A DNA stretch of 64,000 nt from an uncultured Collinsella sp. (GTDB lineage Bacteria > Actinomycetota > Coriobacteriia > Coriobacteriales > Coriobacteriaceae), in NCBI GenBank assembly GCA_902493535.1, contig CABUQG010000005.1:1-64000 (forward strand), given 5' to 3'. The translations under genes and the position numbers were made by a program. Within the stretch, counting starts at the first letter, position 1; each line of letters begins with the position of its first letter. The notes under the pieces are model-generated. The model was not told where the DNA came from. It ran no database searches and saw nothing but the letters and a program-made list of their open reading frames with translations. Positions 25,909 to 33,143 of this stretch are shown here, one piece after another.

Positions 25909-26163
25909 ATGGGTCCGTTTCAGATTCTTCTGTTTGTCGTTTGGGCTGTCTCTGCCGTGGCGCTGACGATTCTCGTCCTGATGCACTCTGGTAAGGGCAC
26001 CGGCGTTTCGGATATGATCGCTAGCTCGCTGTATAACTCCAGCTCTGCCACGGGCGTCATGGAGCAGAACCTCGATCGCCTGACGGTAATTATGGCCGTC
26101 GTTTTTGCCGTGTGTGTCGTCCTGTGCATGTTCTTCTTCCCGCAGGGTATCGTCGGCTACTAA
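25909..26163 (+). CDS. secG: SecG subunit of the Sec translocon
   Basis: An 84-aa two-helix membrane protein that assists SecYE-dependent export. Hydrophobic segments lie at about residues 3-24 and 55-76, flanking the family loop LMHSGKGTGVSDM, where the HSGKG motif is diagnostic. AAGGAG precedes the ATG. A TGGTACAGT extended -10-like box lies upstream near 25864, giving it its own promoter. It sits after the glycolytic genes, as in most Actinobacteria. Confidence 0.93.
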   Translation: MGPFQILLFVVWAVSAVALTILVLMHSGKGTGVSDMIASSLYNSSSATGVMEQNLDRLTVIMAVVFAVCVVLCMFFFPQGIVGY

Positions 26164-26188
26164 GCACGAGCCACATAAATACTTGAAA

Positions 26189-26219
26189 AGGGTTCCGCAA
26201 GTGCGGGACCCTTTTTGTT
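26189..26219 (+). terminator. Rho-independent terminator after secG
   Basis: AGGGTTCCGC / GCGGGACCCT stem, 4-nt loop, then TTTTGTTT. The following gap to 26457 contains no gene; a TTGACC box at 26285 could belong to the next operon's promoter. Confidence 0.85.
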
Positions 26220-26457
26220 TACATATTTGTAACAGAGCCAAAATATCCCCACATACTTCGCCCAACTAAAGAAATTCTCGACCGTTGACCGGAATTAGCC
26301 CCAAATCGTGCATAAAATGCGCTACTGTATTGAGAAACGTTGGTTCGTTGTGCATAACCAGCCATAGCAACGGGCGGCGTTTTGATGGTTCGGATCGGAT
26401 TGTCTCGACATGTGTCCGACTGAACATTTCTTTGTCCTATCTCATAAGGAGGATGGC

Positions 26458-28134
26458 ATGGCTGATTCTATGTTCCACCAGCCCGTTATGGGTCGTCGCG
26501 CCTTTGTCGGCGGTACCCTTGCTGCGAGCTCCATGGCTTTTCTTGCCGCATGCGGCAAGAAGGGCGGCGACGCTTCCGGTTCTGAGTCCGGTTCGAAGCT
26601 GAACTTCTACATCAACAACCCGGTCTGCATCGACCCCTACAATGTCCAGGAGGACCAGGGCACTCAGGTCGAGTACCAGCTCTTTGATGCTCTGACCTCT
26701 TACGACGCCGAGAAGGGCGAGATTGTTCCGCTGGCTTGCGAGTCCTTTGAGTCCAACGACGACGCCACCGAGTTTACCTTCAAGATCAAGAAGGCCAAGT
26801 TCCACAACGGTGACGACGTTACCTCCAAGTCCTTCAAGCTCGGTTGGGAGCGTCTGGTCAACACCAAGTCGGCTGTCGCTACCGAGTACGGCCCTTCCGA
26901 GGTCTCCTATCACCTCTCCATGGTCGAGGGCTATGACGATCTGCTTGCCGGTAACGCTACCGAGCTCAGCGGTGTTACCTGCCCCGACGATGAGACCCTC
27001 GTCGTCAAGCTGGCTTCCGCTTACGCCGACTTCCCCTTCGTCGCCTCTCACCCGGCTCTGGCCCCGGTTCCCGAGTGCGCCGAGTCCGATGTCAAGAGCT
27101 TCTACCTTGCCCCGGTCGGTAACGGCCCGTTCATGATGGACGGCAAGTGGGAGGATGGCCAGGAGATCAACGTCAAGAAGTTCGACGATTACTATGGCGA
27201 CAAGGCCAAGATCGATGGCATCCACTTCCAGGTCATCAAGGACATGGAGACCGCTTACAAGGAGTTCCAGGCGGGTAACCTCGATGTCTGCGACGTTCCC
27301 GTCGCTCAGATTGATGCCGCCAAGAAGGATCGCGGCGTGTCCAAGGACGGCTACACCATGGGAGACGGCGAGCGCATGCTGCTCGGTGCCGAGCCTTCCA
27401 CGTACTATCTGACCTGCAACACCACGGCCGAGCCGTTCAACAACGCCGACCTGCGTAGGGGTATCTCCCTGGCCATCAACCGTGAGGCCATCTGCAAGAC
27501 CATCTTCAAGGGTACCCGTACCCCTGCCGACGGCATTGTTCCTCCGGGCATCGATGGCTACAAGGAGGGCGCATGGGAGTTCTGCGCCTACGATGTCGAC
27601 AAGGCTAACGAGTACCTCGACAAGGTTGCTCCCGCTGGCGCTAACGGCGATCGTGGCATTAGCGTGACCCTTTCCTACAACCAGGACGGCGGTCACAAGG
27701 AGATCATGGAGTCCATCATCGGCGACCTCGCCAAGGTTGGTGTTACCGCTGTCTCCGATACCCCCGAGTGGTCTGCCCTGCTCGAGCAGTATCAGAACTT
27801 TAACTATCAGTTCGGTCGTCTGGGTTGGATTGCCGACTACCCGATCATGGACAACTTCCTGTATCCGCTGTTCCACTCCGACTCCCTCGGTGGCGACAAC
27901 CGCTCTGGTTACAGCAACCCCGAGTTCGACGCCAAGGTCGACGAGGCTCGTACTATTGTTGACGATGAGGAGCGCGTCGCCAAGATGCAGGAGGCCGACG
28001 CAATGGTCGCTGCCGACTGCCCGGTCATCCCGATTATGTTCTACACGCACACTGTCGCCGGCTCCGATCGCATCAAGCACCTCTATGTCGATCCGCAGAA
28101 GCACGCCGATCTGGGTACCGCTGAGCTCGCCTAA
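26458..28134 (+). CDS. oppA: Oligopeptide-binding lipoprotein (SBP_bac_5)
   Basis: A 558-aa extracytoplasmic binding lipoprotein, OppA class. The N-terminus has GRRAFVGG before a hydrophobic run and the lipobox LAAC, then a Gly/Ser linker. The mature domain begins KLNFYINNPVCIDPYN and contains FTFKIKKAKFHNGDDVTSKS and DLRRGISLAINREAI, which match oligopeptide binders (OppA/XP_55 type). AAGGAGG precedes the ATG at 26458. It heads a complete oppABCDF set and probably feeds peptides to the cell. Confidence 0.9.
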   Translation: MADSMFHQPVMGRRAFVGGTLAASSMAFLAACGKKGGDASGSESGSKLNFYINNPVCIDPYNVQEDQGTQVEYQLFDALTSYDAEKGEIVPLACESFESNDDATEFTFKIKKAKFHNGDDVTSKSFKLGWERLVNTKSAVATEYGPSEVSYHLSMVEGYDDLLAGNATELSGVTCPDDETLVVKLASAYADFPFVASHPALAPVPECAESDVKSFYLAPVGNGPFMMDGKWEDGQEINVKKFDDYYGDKAKIDGIHFQVIKDMETAYKEFQAGNLDVCDVPVAQIDAAKKDRGVSKDGYTMGDGERMLLGAEPSTYYLTCNTTAEPFNNADLRRGISLAINREAICKTIFKGTRTPADGIVPPGIDGYKEGAWEFCAYDVDKANEYLDKVAPAGANGDRGISVTLSYNQDGGHKEIMESIIGDLAKVGVTAVSDTPEWSALLEQYQNFNYQFGRLGWIADYPIMDNFLYPLFHSDSLGGDNRSGYSNPEFDAKVDEARTIVDDEERVAKMQEADAMVAADCPVIPIMFYTHTVAGSDRIKHLYVDPQKHADLGTAELA

Positions 28135-28231
28135 GAGTTTGCAGCTTCCGTGAGGGTCAAGTATTTACGTAGACCTCATGGGAAACATACAGTTCTCCCT
28201 AACCTGGGGTAAACTGGCTGATGGTAATTTT

Positions 28232-28259
28232 GGGATGCCGGTCTGGCGATCGGCATCCC
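28232..28259 (+). terminator. Hairpin between oppA and oppB
   Basis: GGGATGCCG / CGGCATCCC stem with a 10-nt loop, followed by ATTT only. A likely partial terminator or 3' stabiliser that sets binding protein above the membrane subunits. Confidence 0.55.
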
Positions 28260-28290
28260 ATTTAGGTTAATCCCTAGATAGGGGAGTGGT

Positions 28291-29328
28291 ATGGGTAAGT
28301 ACATCGTTAAACGTGTGCTTCAGTTCATCCCGGTGTTTTTGGGCGTTACGCTGATTCTGTTCGCCCTCCAGAATATCGTGCCGGGAGATCCGATCAAGCT
28401 GATCGGTGGAGACAAGGCTCTGTCCCCCGAGGTGGAGCTTCAGCTTCGCGTCCGCTATCACCTGGTCCAGACGGACGAGGACGGCAACGCGATCCTTGAC
28501 GAGAACGGCGACCCCGTTCAAACGTCGCTCGTGGACCGTTACTTGTATTACATGAACGGTCTGCTTCATGGCGATCTGGGCAATTCGTATCAGCGCAAGC
28601 TGCCGGTTACGGATATCTTTGCCCAGAAGTATCCGTATACGGTCAAACTTGCCGCGTGCGCCATCGTGCTCGAGGCAATTATGGGTATCGGTGCGGGTAT
28701 CATTTCGGCGGTAAAGCGTTATTCCTTCTGGGATATTTTGGTAACGCTCACCACGTCGATCCTCGTTGCGGTCCCGGCCTTCTGGCTCGGTATGTTGCTG
28801 CAGCTGTTCTTTGGCGTCATCCTCAAGGACGCCACGGGCGGTGCAATCTCCATGCCGATCTCGGGTGCCGGCGGTTCCAGCTCTCAGTATCAGGATTGGA
28901 TGCACTATGTGCTTCCGACCATTACGCTGGCTTCGGTTTCGACCGCTTATGCTGCGCGCATCATGCGCTCGCAGCTGCTTGACGTCATGAACCAGGATTA
29001 CATCCGTACGGCAAAGGCCAAGGGTCTCTCCAATCGTGCGATCATCATTAAGCATGCGCTTAAGAATGCACTCATCCCCGTCGTTACCTATATTGGTGTC
29101 GACTTTGGCGGCATGCTTTCGGGCGCCATCCTGACCGAGACGGTCTTTAACTGGCCCGGTATCGGCTATGAGGTCTATCGCGCCATTAGCATGCGTGACT
29201 GGCCCATCGTTATGGGCGGCGTTACGCTCATCGTCGTCGTCGTCATGGTGATCAACCTGCTCGTCGACATTAGCTATGCATTCCTCGACCCGCGCATCCG
29301 CCTTGGCGGTCCGTCGGATAAGGCCTAA
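28291..29328 (+). CDS. oppB: Oligopeptide ABC transporter permease OppB
   Basis: A 345-aa inner-membrane permease. It has the typical N-terminus YIVKRVLQFIPVFLGVTLILF, a long first extracytoplasmic loop and the EAA loop RTAKAKGLSNRAIIIKHALK near residue 240. The GMLSGAILTETVFNWPGIG stretch is characteristic of OppB/DppB. The ATG follows AGGGGAG. It lies 14 nt before oppC. Confidence 0.94.
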   Translation: MGKYIVKRVLQFIPVFLGVTLILFALQNIVPGDPIKLIGGDKALSPEVELQLRVRYHLVQTDEDGNAILDENGDPVQTSLVDRYLYYMNGLLHGDLGNSYQRKLPVTDIFAQKYPYTVKLAACAIVLEAIMGIGAGIISAVKRYSFWDILVTLTTSILVAVPAFWLGMLLQLFFGVILKDATGGAISMPISGAGGSSSQYQDWMHYVLPTITLASVSTAYAARIMRSQLLDVMNQDYIRTAKAKGLSNRAIIIKHALKNALIPVVTYIGVDFGGMLSGAILTETVFNWPGIGYEVYRAISMRDWPIVMGGVTLIVVVVMVINLLVDISYAFLDPRIRLGGPSDKA

Positions 29329-29342
29329 GGGAGGTACGTCTC

Positions 29343-30278
29343 ATGCAGGAAACTGATTCTCAGTCTCAGGAGCAGGCTACCGCCACCAAGGTCGCATCTG
29401 CTCCCGCCAAGTCCCGCACGCTGTGGGGCGACGCTTTTAAGCGTCTTCGTAAGAACAAGCTCGCCGTTATCGGTGTCTGCTGGATCATCATCGTCGTTGT
29501 GGTTGCCCTGACCGCAGATCTGTGGGCTAAGCCCTGGCTCGGTTCGCCGACGGCTTCCGATTCGACCACCATGGCCGAGACATCGCTACTGGCTCCGTGT
29601 GCCGAGCACCCGTTTGGCACCGATGCCCTCGGTCGCGACATTCTCGTCCGCGTTATCTACGGTGCACGCGTTTCGCTTTCTGTCGGTATCATGGCCACCG
29701 CCATCTCCACATTGATCGGTCTGGTCATGGGCGCCCTGGCCGGTTTCTACGGCGGCATTTGGGATACGATCATCATGCGCTGTGCGGACATCTTCCTGGC
29801 GTTCCCGTACGTGCTGTTCGTTGTCGCCATGATCGCCGTTATCGGCCGTGGTCTTCAGAACGTCTTTATCGCCATCGGCATTCTTGGCTGGCCTTCGATT
29901 GCGCGCGTCTTCCGCTCTGCAATCTTGACGGTCAAGGAAAACGACTATGTTGATGCAGCGCGCGCGATGGGTGCATCTGATGCTCGTATCGTCGTGCGTC
30001 ACATCTTCCCGAACTCCGTCGCCTCCATCGTGGTCTACGCGACCATGAACATTGGTGGCGCCATTCTGACCGAGTCCGCTCTGTCCTTCCTCGGCATGGG
30101 CGTTATTCCGCCTACGCCTTCGTGGGGCTCCATGATTCAGGACGGTCAGCAGTATCTTCTGACCGCTCCCTGGATGATGATCATGCCCGGTCTGGCAATT
30201 CTCTCGACGGTGCTCGCCTTCACCCTGCTGGGTGACGGTCTGCGCGACGCCCTCGACGTCAAGATGAAGGACGCATAA
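29343..30278 (+). CDS. oppC: Oligopeptide ABC transporter permease OppC
   Basis: A 311-aa permease with a hydrophilic 40-residue N-terminus, first helix KLAVIGVCWIIIVVVVALTA, the family motif HPFGTDALGRDILVRVIYGA and EAA loop DAARAMGASDARIVVRHIFP. It ends with the ALSFLGMGVIPPTPSWG signature. Forms the heteromeric channel with OppB. GGGAGG precedes the ATG. Confidence 0.95.
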   Translation: MQETDSQSQEQATATKVASAPAKSRTLWGDAFKRLRKNKLAVIGVCWIIIVVVVALTADLWAKPWLGSPTASDSTTMAETSLLAPCAEHPFGTDALGRDILVRVIYGARVSLSVGIMATAISTLIGLVMGALAGFYGGIWDTIIMRCADIFLAFPYVLFVVAMIAVIGRGLQNVFIAIGILGWPSIARVFRSAILTVKENDYVDAARAMGASDARIVVRHIFPNSVASIVVYATMNIGGAILTESALSFLGMGVIPPTPSWGSMIQDGQQYLLTAPWMMIMPGLAILSTVLAFTLLGDGLRDALDVKMKDA

Positions 30279-30280
30279 GG

Positions 30281-31372
30281 ATGAAGAAGAACAAGAACTA
30301 TGTGGACCTGAAGGACCAGCCGGTTCCTGAGGGCCAGCATCTGCTCGAGGTCGATGACCTTAAGATGTATTTCCACACCGAGGATGGCGTCGTTCGCGCT
30401 GTCGACGGCGTGTCCTACACGCTCGATCGCGGCGAGACCCTGGGCGTCGTCGGTGAGTCCGGCTCCGGTAAGTCCGTGACCGCCATGACCATCATGGGCC
30501 TCATCTCGATGCCTCCGGGAAAGATCGAGGGCGGTGACGTTCGCTATCGCGGCCGCTCCATCCTCGAAATGACCGAGGAAGAGATGCAGCACATTCGCGG
30601 CAACGATATCGCGATGATCTTCCAGGATCCTATGACCTCCTTGAACCCGGTCTATAAGATCGGCAAGCAGGTGGGCGAGGGTCTTCGTCTGCACCGTGGC
30701 TACTCCAAGCAGGAGGCGCTCAAGCGTGCCACCGAGCTTTTGGACCTCGTGGGTATCCCCGAGCCCGAGAAGCGCGTCAATGAGTATCCGCACCAGTTCT
30801 CTGGCGGTATGCGTCAGCGAGTCATGATTGCCATGGCCCTTGCCTGCGATCCCGATATTCTGATTGCCGACGAGCCCACGACTGCCCTGGACGTTACCAT
30901 CCAGGCTCAGATTATCGAGCTCATGCAGGAGATGCAGGAGAAGAACGGCAACGCCATCATCATGATTACCCATGACCTGGGTGTTGTCGCCGATATGGCC
31001 GATAAGATCATGGTTATGTACGCCGGCCGCCCCGTTGAGTTCGGTACTGCTGAGGAAATCTTCTACGAGAGCCGCCACCCCTACACCTGGGGTCTTATCC
31101 GCTCCATCCCGGAGCAGGCAATCGAAGAGAAGAAGCCGCTGACGCCGATTCACGGCAACCCGCCTTCGCTCATGAACCTGCCTGAGGGCTGCGTCTTCTC
31201 TCCTCGTTGCCCCTACGCGACGGACAAGTGCCGCAAGCAGCGCCCTGAGCGCGTTGTCACCGAGTCCGGTCACTATTCTGCGTGCCACTATTCCGGTGAC
31301 CCCGAGTTCCTCAAGAACGCTCCTGAGACGTCCCGTACGCGCAAGGATTCCAAGAAGGGAGGCGAGGCGTAA
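30281..31372 (+). CDS. oppD: Oligopeptide ABC transporter ATPase OppD
   Basis: A 363-aa ATPase. Walker A GESGSGKS, Q-loop IFQDPMTSLNP, signature FSGGMRQRVMIAMAL and Walker B ILIADEPTTALD are intact. The C-terminal Opp/Dpp extension keeps the cysteine pattern (CVFSPRCPYATDKC, then CHY) thought to bind an Fe-S cluster, unlike the fused ATPase at 11228-13243. It starts 2 nt after oppC, and its stop is immediately followed by oppF. Confidence 0.95.
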   Translation: MKKNKNYVDLKDQPVPEGQHLLEVDDLKMYFHTEDGVVRAVDGVSYTLDRGETLGVVGESGSGKSVTAMTIMGLISMPPGKIEGGDVRYRGRSILEMTEEEMQHIRGNDIAMIFQDPMTSLNPVYKIGKQVGEGLRLHRGYSKQEALKRATELLDLVGIPEPEKRVNEYPHQFSGGMRQRVMIAMALACDPDILIADEPTTALDVTIQAQIIELMQEMQEKNGNAIIMITHDLGVVADMADKIMVMYAGRPVEFGTAEEIFYESRHPYTWGLIRSIPEQAIEEKKPLTPIHGNPPSLMNLPEGCVFSPRCPYATDKCRKQRPERVVTESGHYSACHYSGDPEFLKNAPETSRTRKDSKKGGEA

Positions 31373-32401
31373 ATGGCAGACAATAACGAGCGCACTCCAC
31401 TGCTGAAGGTCGAGCACCTCTCCAAGGAGTTTCCCGCAGAGTCCGGCATGTTCGCCAAGCGTTTTTCCAAGCGCGTCGTCTCTGCTGTAAACGACATCTC
31501 TTTTGAGATTTATCCTGGCGAGACCTTTGGTCTGGTTGGCGAGTCTGGTTGCGGTAAATCCACCACGGGCCGCACTATCATGCGTCTGACCAAGCCGACC
31601 GCCGGCAAGGTGTTCTTCCAGGGCAAAGATGTTGCCGAGATGAGCAAGCATGAGATCAAGGACATGCGTCGTGAGATGCAGTTTATCTTCCAGGATCCTT
31701 ATGCTTCGCTGAATCCCCGTATGACCATCGGCGAGATCGTCTCCGAGCCCATGACCATTCACGGCGTGGGCACTAAGGAAGAGCGCATTGAGCGTGTCCG
31801 CGAGCTGCTGGACGTCGTCGGTCTGAACCCCGAGCACATCAACCGCTATCCGCACGAGTTCTCCGGCGGTCAGCGTCAGCGTGTCGGCATTGCCCGCGCG
31901 TTTGCTCTGAAGCCTAAGCTGATCATCTGCGACGAGCCGGTTTCCGCTCTGGATGTATCCATTCAGGCTCAGGTTTTGAACCTGCTCAAGGAATTGCAGG
32001 ACAAGTTTGGTACCGCGTATCTGTTTATTGCCCACGACCTGTCTGTTGTGCAGCATATCTCCGATCGCGTTGCCGTTATGTATCTGGGTAAGATGGTCGA
32101 GGTTTCTGACTGGAAGACGCTCTACAGTGAGCCCCACCATCCGTACACGCAGTCGCTGCTGTCTGCCGTGCCGGTGCCCGATCCGGATATCCAGAAGACC
32201 CGCAAGCGCATCATCCTCGCCGGCGATCCGCCGTCGCCGCTGGATCCGCCGACCGGCTGCCGTTTCCACACGCGCTGCCCGATTGCGCAGGGTGTCTGCT
32301 CCGAGAAGCTTCCCGAGTTTAAGGAAGTTGCCCCGGGTCACTGCTGCGCCTGCCACTTCGCCGAGCCGTTCCCGATCAAGGAATCGCACATCGACCTATA
32401 G
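31373..32401 (+). CDS. oppF: Oligopeptide ABC transporter ATPase OppF
   Basis: A 342-aa ATPase partnering OppD. Walker A GESGCGKST, Q-loop IFQDPYASLNPRM, signature FSGGQRQRVGIARAF, Walker B LIICDEPVSALD and the H-loop IAHD are present. The extension has the cysteine cluster CRFHTRCPIAQGVC and CCACHF. The frame ends DPPSPLDPPTGC then EPFPIKESHIDL. It is last in the operon, and a large palindromic element starts 17 nt after its stop. Confidence 0.95.
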   Translation: MADNNERTPLLKVEHLSKEFPAESGMFAKRFSKRVVSAVNDISFEIYPGETFGLVGESGCGKSTTGRTIMRLTKPTAGKVFFQGKDVAEMSKHEIKDMRREMQFIFQDPYASLNPRMTIGEIVSEPMTIHGVGTKEERIERVRELLDVVGLNPEHINRYPHEFSGGQRQRVGIARAFALKPKLIICDEPVSALDVSIQAQVLNLLKELQDKFGTAYLFIAHDLSVVQHISDRVAVMYLGKMVEVSDWKTLYSEPHHPYTQSLLSAVPVPDPDIQKTRKRIILAGDPPSPLDPPTGCRFHTRCPIAQGVCSEKLPEFKEVAPGHCCACHFAEPFPIKESHIDL

Positions 32402-32417
32402 TCGGTTGTTCTCGTTC

Positions 32418-32544
32418 GGGCCCGCCCTGGTGTTACTTTTCAGAACGTCCTCGGACATGCAAGAAACCCCCGCTGCGCACTTCGTACGGCGGGGGTTTCT
32501 TGCGTCCTGCGGAGTGTTCTGAAAAGTAACACCAGGGCGGGCCC
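32418..32544 (+). repeat. 127-nt palindromic element (family 1, copy 1, plus orientation)
   Basis: A perfect 29-bp outer stem (32418-32446 with 32516-32544) encloses a 12x12 internal loop (GTCCTCGGACAT at 32447-32458 and GTCCTGCGGAGT at 32504-32515). A perfect 15-bp inner stem follows (GCAAGAAACCCCCGC, 32459-32473, with 32489-32503). It directly follows oppF. The loop sequences recur in inverted orientation at 32726-32850 while the stems differ completely. There is no U-tract. Confidence 0.8.
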
Positions 32545-32609
32545 TACGTTAACTCGGCAGGGGGAGTGCGATTCCCTGATCGCTCGCTTAATCTGATAGG
32601 GAATTGTGT

Positions 32610-32635
32610 GAGGCCGGAGCCTTGGCTCCGGCCTC
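32610..32635 (+). terminator. Perfect hairpin between the two family 1 elements
   Basis: GAGGCCGGAGCC / GGCTCCGGCCTC, 12 bp with a 2-nt gap at the tip (an effective 4-6 nt loop). It is followed by CCCCAT rather than T, so it is not a classical terminator on this strand. Confidence 0.5.
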
Positions 32636-32725
32636 CCCATATAAGGGCTCGGCAAAGCAGAGCCACTAAATTTGCATCAGCCCTCAAAACATGTTTGAGA
32701 ACGGTGCCTGGAGTACGTGCCCCTA

Positions 32726-32850
32726 GGGCAGGAATGAGGTTGCTTTCCAACGCATTCCGCAGGGGGCGGCATTATTTTGTAGCGCGAAGCGCGGATCAAA
32801 ATAATGCCGCATGCCCGAGGACGCATTGGAAAGCAACCTCATTCCTGCCC
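32726..32850 (-). repeat. 125-nt palindromic element (family 1, copy 2, minus orientation)
   Basis: A perfect 25-bp outer stem (32726-32750 with 32826-32850), extended by three pairs, surrounds a 12x12 internal loop. The inner stem is CGGCATTATTTTG (32767-32779) with 32797-32809, plus one pair. Read on the minus strand the loop is GTCCTCGGGCAT / CCCCTGCGGAAT, against GTCCTCGGACAT / GTCCTGCGGAGT in copy 1. Stem sequences share nothing with copy 1. The rest of 32402-32887 holds no gene. Confidence 0.8.
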
Positions 32851-32887
32851 GAACAGGTCAGTCTACCTGCGCATTTACAAATTCGTA

Positions 32888-32937
32888 AACTTTTTTCAAA
32901 AAAGTGCTTGCACAGTTCTCGAATCATAGGTTATTAT
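32888..32937 (+). promoter_or_regulatory. tRNA-Leu promoter with upstream palindromic T/A box
   Basis: AACTTTTTT-C-AAAAAAGT (32888-32905) is followed two bases later by -35 TTGCAC (32908-32913). A 17-18 nt spacer leads to -10 TTATTAT (32931-32937). The same box precedes the other two tRNA loci. Confidence 0.75.
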
Positions 32938-32994
32938 CTTCCTCGTTGAACGCGCGGGTCCAACAAAACGAACCGCTAATCAACAACATAGCAT

Positions 32995-33084
32995 GTCGGA
33001 GTGGCGGAATTGGCAGACGCGCTAGCTTGAGGTGCTAGTGACCGCTTTTTGGTCATGCGGGTTCAAGTCCCGCCTCCGACACCA
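32995..33084 (+). tRNA. tRNA-Leu (anticodon GAG)
   Basis: A 90-nt cloverleaf with acceptor GTCGGAG / CTCCGAC, anticodon loop TTGAGGT giving GAG, a long class II variable arm (GTGACCGCTTTTTGGTCAT) and T-loop GGTTCAAGTCC. The 3' CCA is encoded. Reads CUC/CUU leucine codons. Confidence 0.96.
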
Positions 33085-33095
33085 TCGCATTTGAG

Positions 33096-33118
33096 AAGCC
33101 TCTTCGGAGGCTTTTTTG
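33096..33118 (+). terminator. Terminator of tRNA-Leu
   Basis: AAGCCTC-TTCG-GAGGCTT hairpin, UUCG-capped, running into TTTTTTG. Confidence 0.9.
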
Positions 33119-33143
33119 TTACCGATAGACGGTGGGGTCCACG

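Noticed and set aside
30146..32389. 747-codon open frame on the minus strand
   Set aside because: Antisense shadow of oppD and oppF, whose motifs are intact on the plus strand.
32418..32850. Reading the family 1 palindromes as a transposon or MITE pair
   Set aside because: No transposase remnant and no flanking target-site duplication was visible, and the terminal arms of the two copies differ in sequence.
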